From contig CM068370.1 of the NCBI GenBank assembly GCA_034769895.1, positions 47,358,344 to 47,422,343 on the forward strand: a stretch of DNA of 64,000 nucleotides, in the 5' to 3' direction. The notes beneath the pieces were generated by a model that made no database searches, had not been told where the DNA came from, and saw only the letters and a program-made list of their open reading frames with translations. The stretch comes from Magicicada septendecula. Lineage: Eukaryota; Arthropoda; Insecta; Hemiptera; Cicadidae. Made by a program: the position numbers and the translations under genes. Each line of letters begins with the position of its first letter. Position 1 is the stretch's first letter. Positions 56,521 through 64,000 of this stretch are shown here, one piece after another.

Positions 56521-57398
56521 ACTAAAGAATCAGTGAATGGACAATTTTAAATATTGTAATTTATGGTAATGACCTGGCAGACTTGGACAATGAAGTGTGA
56601 AAAAATGGAACAGTTAATGACAAAAGTTTGTAAATATATTTGTAGTGAATTAAATTGTGTGTAGTGTAAAATGTTAGGGAAACAATGTGTATATGTAGTA
56701 GGAAATGTTGTGATAATAATAATAATATTATTAATATTTTGCAGTCTAAATAAATAATAAAATAATTATGAAGACAGTAATTAATGATTTGTAAATTTTG
56801 GATAATAATTGAAATATGTTGTGTTTTTAATAATTAATTGAAGTAAATGATTTGAGAGGTTTAAAATATTGTGATTGATTTAGAATGTTACATAATTGAA
56901 TTTTTATGATATTTAAATTATTTTATGAGATTTCAATTTAATAATAATTAATAAACAAATAAATGTTAAATTGTTTAGTTTGTGGAATTCCTAGGTGTAT
57001 AAATAAATAATTTTAGTGAGGCAGTGTGTTCAAACAAAATTTACTCTTATGTAATAAAATCTATTATGCAATAATAAAATGTAAAAAGGTCACGAGTAAA
57101 TAGAATTTGAAAATGAAATTAAAAGTGTAAGTTATGTAATTTTGGTAAATCTAAAAAGTGAATTGTTTATTTCCATGTAATGACAACATTGTTAAGTGTA
57201 AATAGATTAATTTAAGTGACTAAGTGAATATTTTGTTGTACTTATTATTGTAAGTTAATGAAGGTCAAGGTAGGGAAAGTTAAGAAAGAAATGTATGAGG
57301 TTAAAACACCACCAAGACTAGAAATGTCATGTAATGTAAATTGTTAATTTTAATTTTAAAAAATATATATTTTACTTGTGATTCCCCAACTTTTCGGG
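56521..57398 (+). other. Element G AT-rich non-coding segment
   Basis: Long AT-rich stretch collinear in position with 4945-5760 of A; no gene seen. Confidence 0.6.
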
Positions 57399-57804
57399 CG
57401 GTCACGGCCTCACCGAACCCTGACCGTGGAATTGGTTTAGCTTTAACACCTATGGTTGGGGCTCATTGCGTCACGTTCTGCCTTAACTGGCCATAGCTGT
57501 TATCGTTGTAAAGGTGAAGTTTGAAATTGACGGGGTAATTTAGGGGAATCACCAACTTATGAAACAGCGGCTGCCACTCTGTCCGAGGAGGGACAGCAAG
57601 GCCAGGTGGTAGACCCGCATTAGGGGCGTGTAATATGTACATTTAGATATTATGATATCTAGTTTTATTAAAATTTAACGCAGAAGCAAGGACACGGAGA
57701 TGTCAAAATTCCTCCAAAATTTCAGTCTTTGTGGACGCAACTGGACGCCACAGTCCAGGGGGGGTCATAGTGTGTGTGGCAGGGAGGTTATCCAGGGGGG
57801 TAAC
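57399..57804 (+). ncRNA. Element G structured RNA module (most diverged copy)
   Basis: Stems: 57399-57426 CGGTCA/TGACCG, where A, B1 and E have CGATTA/TAATCG; CTATGG/CCATAG (about 57447-57498); TGCCAC/GGTGGT with inner CTGTCC/GGACAG, where A has CTGTTC/GAACAG; GCAAGGAC/GTCTTTGT; 57787-57804 GTTATCC-AGGG-GGGTAAC, where A has GTGGCTC/GAGCCAC. The first two stems of A, B1 and E (CGGxGG and GGGGGTAACA) are absent. This diverged copy gives the clearest paired substitutions. Confidence 0.78.
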
Positions 57805-59639
57805 GAATTAGAAATTTGTTGTATTTTAATAATGATGACTCGCTACTAAATAATTTTGTTTTGATTTGAAAAAAAAAAAATAGATGCACTAGATACTTCC
57901 TATATTGTGTTTATTATGTCTTATTGTGTTAATTGCATGTAGTATGTTAGGAATAAGGATTACAAAATATGATAATATTTTATAAAATAAGTTTTCAATG
58001 TGTTTAAAGAATTTCAATGAATAATAAAATAAATTTGAGATAATTAAAAGTTTTCAATGGGTTGTAAAAGATAGAAGTTGGGTGATAGTAATTGTTTGAG
58101 TAAAACGTTTGAGTCAGTCCAAGTTGAATATATTAGGGTGTTAAAGAGAATAAGAGATGAAATACAAGTAATAGAGAATTTGAGTATAAGTGGTACTAGA
58201 GATGAAAATATTGTTTTGAATTAATGAAATGTTGTTGTGAGTTAATGTAATAGAATTTGAAAAGTATTGATGTTGACACAGTAGTTATGGGGAATATATG
58301 TAGAGTATTGATTGATATATTGATGTTTATAAATGATGATGTTATTTTGTTGTAGTTGAAGTGGGGTAATAAGAATGAGATTTGGGGATGGTAGTTTTGT
58401 AAGAGGGGATAGTGTAATGGAGGAGTCTGCAACAAAAGGGTTGGGATGGGAAGGGACCGTTTAGCGCCGGAAAGGGTTGCCTTAGGTAAAATCCAGGAAC
58501 CAGATTAAGGGAATGAGCTTTTTGGGGGGGGGAAACACTTATCCTAAGTACAAAGGGTTAGAGAGTATTTTTTTTATATATCAAGAGAATGTGGCGAATT
58601 GAGTTTAGTAGTAAGTTGGGTTTAGAGAATTGTTTGATAGGTGTTTTGATAGAGAGGGGTGTCATACTAGTTAAAGATTTTGTAAGGGAGCGTTAGAGTA
58701 ATAAAAGGGGTAAGATTATGGGTAAATGCCAAGTTGATAAAGTGAATTATACTGAATAACGGAGAATCACCCAAGTTAATGAAATGGAATAATAATTGCA
58801 ATGTTATGAAAAGAAAAAAAAAATTTTAATTTTCTTGGGAAATGAATTAATAAAAGTTCAATTGAGATTAAAAGGTAATTTTATGATTTTATATGCAAAT
58901 ATAATGATGTAAAGTGTGTAAAATTTTAAATACAAATGGTTTATTTTAAGATAATAATAGCAATGTGAATTATGAATGTACTATGTTTTCTTATGTTGTA
59001 TTGTGTTTGTTAGTGTAAGAGAATTTTATGAATTCAAATATTTTAAATGCAAATTGGGGATAAGAGAAATATGTAATATGGTAATGGGAAATGTTTATTT
59101 AATTTCTGATGGGAATCAGAGCAATAATTTTGAATTTTGGAATCAAAGTTAACAAGAGAAAGTAAACAGAATGAGATTATGGAATTTTAAAATGGGTATC
59201 ATGTTGTGTTGTTAGGTATTCATATATATGTTAGACGTTAAGAGGAAAAACCAGTGCTTCTTAGCGCAAACCAGCACCGCTAAGGGGAAACAGATCAGTT
59301 GGGGATATGGTATGGTATAAGGCCACTATTTGATATTTTGATGTGTTGTTTGAGAGTTTGGTGATGCTGTGGCGGCGGTCCTGAGCTGGCCAGCGTGTCA
59401 GAGCAGGAGCGTTAAGTATCTGTCTGACTTTATGGTGTTGGGATCTCGAGAGAGAAGTCCAGTATTGTCATTCAGGTGCGGTCACAGTCACCGGACCAAG
59501 GGTGAGTTAATTATATTTTTTTTTTGATAAACCATCAAGGGGGTTGTGGCGACATATCCTGGCTGATCCCTTTAGCAAGTATGAGTGTGTCAATGAGAGT
59601 TTTTATTCTTCGGCATAAAATCTCTCATTGAGGGGGTAT
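57805..59639 (+). other. Element G 3' non-coding region with UUCG PPT hairpin
   Basis: Contains the block at 58410-58560 and the 3' terminal block (ttatggtgttgggatctcg, gagaagtccagt, gtcacagtcaccgg). The hairpin at 59591-59630 has outer CAATGAGAG/CTCTCATTG and an A/T-rich inner stem around a TTCG loop, as in H. Polypurine tract AGGGGGTAT follows. Confidence 0.7.
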
Positions 59640-60839
59640 TGTAACGGGACATTTTGGCCTACCTGGGGTAAAATAAAGAAATTGTATTTTGAATATAAGC
59701 AATTACCATTTTTTACGATAAACAATAATAGTTGGGGAAAACGTAAACACAAAAGGTATATTTTATTGGTAGCGACAGTGGTAGCACTGCTTGTGACATT
59801 ATGCATGAAAATTTATAACGCAATAGAAACAGACAGCAAAACTGTGCCAAGGTCACCCAATGACTTACAAAACTGTAAACAAGTGATGTAACGGCATCAC
59901 CCGATATTATGTCAGCAACGAACATCAATATGTGGAATGTACGAGTGTCAACGCTAGCAGTTTCGTCACACACACAAAACAAAGACAGTCGGCAACAAAC
60001 AACTAACATTTACGGACGCATGTAACCGTCGCGTCCACCGGCTAGCCGGTTAGGCGAAGTTCTCGTCGCCCACATACAAGTAAAAAGTAAAGTACCACAA
60101 TTTTAATATAATGTGAATTAACAGTATTTTGTTTTGAAATAGAACGCTAAATGTAAAAGGAAATAAGTGAAATCTGAGGATAAATCGGGAGTGCGTGGGA
60201 CCGTTGGAATAATGCGCAGATAAGTAACCAACAAACAATAAGTTTATTCTAAATTATGTAATCATTCAATTGGCCATGCAAAAATTTTTTTAAAGAGAAT
60301 CATGAGCTCAAAAGGGGGTTATAAGAAGAAGAAATTAAATATGTAAAGTATGAAAGTGTGCGTGGCTGGGCATAAGAAGAAGAAATTAAATATGTAAAGT
60401 ATGAAAGTGTGCGTGGCTGGGTGAATGTACAAAATATAATTAAGAGGTGCTGGTTGCGATATAGTTCAATAAATAATCTAATGTAAGTAATTTTGGGGGA
60501 AACGAGAAAATGTTGATGATAATTATTATTATTTGTTTTACCAATGGAGCCTCGTGGCCAAATATGTTAAAATGCTTTGAAGCAGGGGTTAAATGTACTA
60601 ATGGTAGAAAATGAAAATAAAAGGGAATGTCATTGGTAACAAATAAATAAAAGAGTTATTTACTGAAAACAAACCATTCTAATCTCCTGTTCGCCGAAAA
60701 GAACCCGAAAAATGGTAAGTACATATATTTTTTCTTGTAGGTGGCAATACAAGATGGTGCCCGAAAAAATTAGAAACTAAACGATGAATAATATAAAAAA
60801 TTAATTAAGTTTTAAATTTCAATAAAAAGTTATAACACA
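59640..60839 (+). repeat. Element G 3' LTR
   Basis: Starts TGTAACGGGAC, ends ATAACACA, followed by TSD GAGT. It contains an internal direct duplication of about 55 bp (cataagaagaagaaattaaa ... gtgcgtggctggg, 60320-60421) and a splice-donor-like CTTGTAGGTGGCAATAC near the end. Confidence 0.85.
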
Positions 60840-60843
60840 GAGT

Positions 60844-61446
60844 CAGGAGGGGATTATAAATGTATATATGCCAAGTTGATACAATCAAGTTATTAGGAAT
60901 AATTAAATCACCCAAACTAATGGAGATTGAGAATGGTAAAGAAAGAGAGTCATAGTAAAAATATAAACTTAATGGAAATAAGTGACAAATTTTAATAGAA
61001 TTTGAGAATAAAGTAAAGTTGTAAAATGTGTAATTTTGGATTAATTTAAATATCAATTTTATTGTTAATTATAATAAGACTGTATTAATTTTAAAGGTCA
61101 TATTTTATTATGTTGTTGTGTTTGAAGATAGAATTTTTAAAAGATGTTTAATGTATTTTCTGATGTAGCCTATGTACAACCTATGTAGGTCAAGGTTGTT
61201 GACTTGACCCAGTTTGATCAGCTGATGGTTGATGTTATAAACTAGACCAGTTTTGGCAATGAAGTAATGCCAATTTTGTTGTTTAATTGATTTAAATAAT
61301 TTTAAATTTTCTGAATATTGAGAAAAGTATATTTTAATAAATTTAAATTTTTTTTGAAAACAAAAATTGATTTTTTGTGCCTGCCATCTAATTGAGGTTT
61401 TAATTTTCAAGTGTATTATTTAATGAAGAAATTTGTGTTAGTGGTT
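60844..61446 (+). other. Element B1 AT-rich 3' region after the G insertion
   Basis: Continues the B1 3' region (gccaagttgata, aaatcacccaaactaatg), collinear with 7480-8060 of A. It includes the palindromic tgatcagctgat-type motif (61207-61216), which A also has. No gene. Confidence 0.65.
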
Positions 61447-62080
61447 GAAATCACAATCAGAATTATCACTGTTGCACACCACTAATTAGCGCTTTCAAGC
61501 TTCACAGCTCATCGTCAGATCGCTGTTAATCCTTTGGAAGAATACGAAATTGTAAAAGTAGTAAATAACACAGTTGAAAGGAAGCTTAGAGAGGAGCTAG
61601 AAATATTGAAAGAAAGAGAAAAAGGGTTAGACAATTTAATTAATATTAAAATTAAATTTGATAATGAAGAAATATTTTATAACATGATTAAGAAGTAAAT
61701 AATAGAGGGCAGATAGATAAGATTAAGAATTATATTGCATAGTACTAATTGGATGTTTTAAAATAAGGGTGTGTGACTGACCCACGTGTGTGGAGAGGAA
61801 GAGGGTAAGTTTAAAAGGATGCACATACACACACACACACACACAAGGAATTTGCTAGAAAAATATGTAACTGTACAGATGGTGAGACAGAGTTTAGGGG
61901 GTGGGGAAGGGTCATTTATATTTTAGTTTATTGTGTGTGAGCAGGGTGGGGGAGAGGGGTGAAGGGTTTGTTTTCACATATTTCCTGTCTATTCCTGATC
62001 TGACGATGAGCTGTGAAGCTTGAAAGCGCTAATCGGAATAATTTTTATATAGTGGTGTGCAACAGTGATCATTCTGAAAG
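61447..62080 (+). mobile_element. Penelope-like fragment with inverted ends inside B1
   Basis: 61455-61525 (minus) and 61995-62075 (plus) carry the same sequence, agctgtgaagcttgaaagcgctaat and gtggtgtgcaacagtgat, in opposite orientation, framing about 470 bp. ctgacgatgagctgtgaagc is typical of PLE 3' ends. The inner part has a short open stretch, 61532-61698, reading NPLEEYEIVKVVNNTVERKL ... IFYNMIKK before TAA, a charged helical peptide that I cannot assign. A copy of the plus part sits at 46625-46710. Confidence 0.6.
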
Positions 62081-62709
62081 TGTATTATTGTTAAGGTGTA
62101 TTACTATTGTTGTTTATTGAATTGTTTTGGTTAGAATATATGTATAATCAAATGTTAGGATGAGTGAGTTCATGTTTTAAGTAGATGTTCAATTTATTTG
62201 TTTTTCTGATTATTAAGAGTAATGAAGAAAACTCATAGATTCAGATAAAAGATTTTATTTTGATTTTGAGATTAATGGTAATGTGAAAATTTGGTTTTAA
62301 TTTAAATGAAACTTTTAAATTTGAAAATAAATTTTGTTGGTAGGTATTAACAAGTATATGTATGCGCCCAGTATTGCTGAAGGTGACCCAGTGTGCATGA
62401 TAAGGGGGAACATATCGGTTGAGGATCTGGCATGGTATAAGGCCAGGGGTTTGGATTTTGAGGTGGCATGATAGAAGGTTAGGTGCGCTATGGTGTGTGT
62501 CTGTTCGATTTTATGGTGTTGGGATCTCGTATAGAGAAGTCCAGTGATCTCGTTCAGATGCGGCCATAGTCGCCGAGCCAGGGGGGTTGTTTACCCATGA
62601 TGTATAAGAACAAATGGGGGTTGTTGGCACCATATCCTCTCCGGTCCTCTTAGGGGTTTAGCAATGAGATTTCTTCTGTTTCGACAGAAGATCTCTCATT
62701 GGGGGGTAT
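62081..62709 (+). other. Element B1 3' terminal block and PPT hairpin
   Basis: The conserved block (aacatatcggttgaggatct, ggtgttgggatctcg, gagaagtccagtgatctcg) ends in a hairpin at 62662-62701, CAATGAGA...TCTCATTG with CTTCTG/CAGAAG inside. GGGGGGTAT follows, then the LTR. Confidence 0.75.
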
Positions 62710-63889
62710 TGTAACGGGGCAAAAAGGGGGGCTTTTTATTTTATTAAATTTGGGTTTTTATTTTATTAAAATATTGTTGAATTCGGTTTCATCTGTGTGG
62801 ACAGCCACGTGTTCAAATGAAGCGTAGTTAGAACAAAGGACTTGTGAGGTGATGCCAATGCAATGGAATGTGCGGGTTGACGATTCTTAGAACTTTGCGA
62901 TTGTGTGACACACACACACAAACGCGCAAGCACCAACATCTGTGGAGCGCCTAAACGACGCTGAGTTGTTTGAAACAAAATGGCTTGGAGACGAAGGTTT
63001 TGTTCGCACGTGGTCTCAAAACGACGGAAACGAAATTAAGTCCTACCCACATTTGTGACGTCGACCAGTGAACACTAAATATCGTCAACGTCCAGCACCC
63101 AGGAGTTTGCACTTGTTGAATGTGCCACCGCTATGACTAAAAAGTACCAGGCATTAATTTCCGCCTTGTCTGACCGAAATCTAGTAGAGGGGACTTAGAG
63201 AACGCATTTGCCAGTTCCTCACCGACGCTAGCCTGCCAAACGGGGCTCATCAATAAAGTTCAATATAATACAATAAAAGTGCGAGAGTTTCCCAAAATGC
63301 GGAAATAAGAACAGTTTTCAAAAAAAAAAAAAAAAAAAAAAAAAAAGGTAGTAGTGAGACCCGGGTCGCAGAAAGAATTAACAAATTATTTCGGATCAAT
63401 ATAGTGAACTAGTAAGTGCGGAACCACGAGGTCGGAAAACACCACGATGTCGGCGAGGGTGTCATGTAAAGTATTCAACATGTAAAATAAATAAAAGGGG
63501 TTTTGGTTTTGTTGTAATATAGTGTGAATGTGAGAGTGTGCAGGCTGGGCTGTTTAAACTGTCTGTTTTCTTTAGGATAAGATGTAGTAAAATTTTAGTA
63601 ATATATAACCATGTCATAAATATCGTCAGAATGTTTTGTTTATTTTAAATTTTGGCAAGAAGTAATTAAATGGTTAAAGAAGTGAATAACCAACATGTTA
63701 AAAAATCTAAAGAATTTAATAAAATTTAATTTGTTTTTCTCTTCCTAAATACGAGTTGCGTATATTATTAGTGTAACCTGGCAATCATGTTTGCATTCAC
63801 AGTTCGTGTTGGGATCCTGGACCGAAGTTAAGGTAAGTAAAAAACAATCCAAGTTTATAATCCGTAATAAAATAAAATGTAATATCACA
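62710..63889 (+). repeat. Element B1 3' LTR
   Basis: Starts TGTAACGGGGC, ends ATATCACA and is followed by TSD AGTT. It contains a 29-bp poly-A run (63319-63347) absent from the 5' LTR, and its central part differs from the 5' LTR. Confidence 0.9.
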
Positions 63890-63893
63890 AGTT

Positions 63894-64000
63894 TCGCACA
63901 CCGCATGGGTCTAAAATTAACCAAGTCTCAACTACCCATCACTGGTATAAACAATTCCTTATGTCAAGCTGACTTTAGTACAAGGGTAAGGCTGAATTCT
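63894..64000 (+). pseudogene. BEL/Pao protease, continuation after B1
   Basis: Read after the TSD, the frame gives FAHRMGLKLTKSQLPITG then INNSLCQADFSTRVRLNS up to the window end. It continues the protease that began DSGSQANFCTMS at 37470-37511. The LPI.GI pattern after the DSGSQ motif is typical of BEL/Pao (peptidase A17-like). It proves that 37516-63889 is a single insertion unit in the BEL element. RT, RNase H and integrase would lie downstream. Confidence 0.85.

Larger units (their letters stand above)
46413..60839 (+). mobile_element. Element G: gag-only LTR element with chimeric 5' end, hosting E
   Basis: The TSD GAGT at 46409-46412 and 60840-60843 brackets it. The 3' LTR is complete (59640-60839). 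The 5' LTR survives only as its first 192 bp (46413-46604). It is followed by 1.15 kb that copies the end of B1 (tail plus first 410 bp of its LTR), and then by G's own gag. Interior: a gag-like frame (47834-48360 and 55967-56520, split by E), AT-rich DNA, a structured module (57399-57804), the 3' block and the PPT hairpin. No polymerase. Its tail and LTR are closest to H. Confidence 0.82.
37516..63889 (+). mobile_element. Element B1: autonomous-type Ty3/gypsy element, decayed and hosting G and E
   Basis: Bounded by LTRs of 1222 bp (37516-38737) and 1180 bp (62710-63889) with TSD AGTT at 37512-37515 and 63890-63893. The target is the BEL/Pao protease sequence, which reads on smoothly across the insert. 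Interior: gag (38949-40638), pol (40647-43979), then about 3.5 kb of non-coding DNA with structured modules. G is inserted at 46413-60839, and a Penelope-like piece at about 61447-62080. Without inserts the element would be about 11 kb. It is the only member of the structured-module family here with a polymerase, so it represents the likely helper type for A, E and G. Confidence 0.92.

Noticed and set aside
60740..60775. LTR G ending at AATACA (60749) followed by a primer site TGGTGCCCGAAAAA
   Set aside because: The TSD GAGT and the B1 sequence resume only at 60840, so the LTR end is at ATAACACA; the TGGTGCC match is internal.

Overview
The window is animal nuclear DNA, most likely from an insect with a large, AT-rich, transposon-laden genome. 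It holds no bacterial-style operons. The only host gene found is on the minus strand: three exons of the second-largest RNA polymerase I subunit (Polr1B/RPA135) at 31173-31274, 26785-26897 and 10239-10380. Their phases fit and their splice sites are consensus. The two introns between them are about 4.3 kb and 16.4 kb, and no further exon was found on either side, so the flanking introns must also be very long. Almost everything else is mobile DNA.

Left part. 1-470 is the GIY-YIG tail of a Penelope-like element (PLE). 2247-9865 is element A, a complete non-autonomous LTR retrotransposon (TSD ATAT) that carries a gag-like reading frame but no pol. After Polr1B exon c comes element C (10810-19801, minus strand, TSD ACCT), a nearly intact Ty3/gypsy element with gag, protease, RT, RNase H and integrase. 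Then come seven tandem ~150-bp repeats that each contain a hAT terminus, a hAT transposon (21037-24187, TSD CTCTAGAC) interrupted by a 5'-truncated LINE, a decayed Helitron-type ORF (24839-25579), Polr1B exon b, a 72-bp perfect palindrome of PLE origin, AT-rich intron, Polr1B exon a, and LINE debris.

Right part (31.6-64 kb). This is a nest: a LINE remnant is broken by LTR element H (minus). H is broken by a BEL/Pao element. BEL is broken by B1, an autonomous but decayed Ty3/gypsy element (37516-63889, TSD AGTT). B1 is broken by G (46413-60839, TSD GAGT), a gag-only element with a chimeric 5' LTR. G is broken by E (48361-55962, TSD ACAA), another gag-only element with almost identical LTRs. 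TSDs support the three innermost insertions.

A, B1, E, G and H form one related group. They share LTRs of about 1.1-1.2 kb starting TGTARCG, a splice-donor-like site near the LTR 3' end, a 3.5-5 kb 3' non-coding region, and a hairpin directly beside the polypurine tract. A, E and G encode a related coiled-coil protein ending in DGG and no polymerase, so they probably depend on a B1-like partner. The long 3' region contains hairpins whose stems are kept by compensatory base changes between copies, which points to a selected RNA structure. This conserved retroelement RNA architecture is the best candidate for an undescribed system here.
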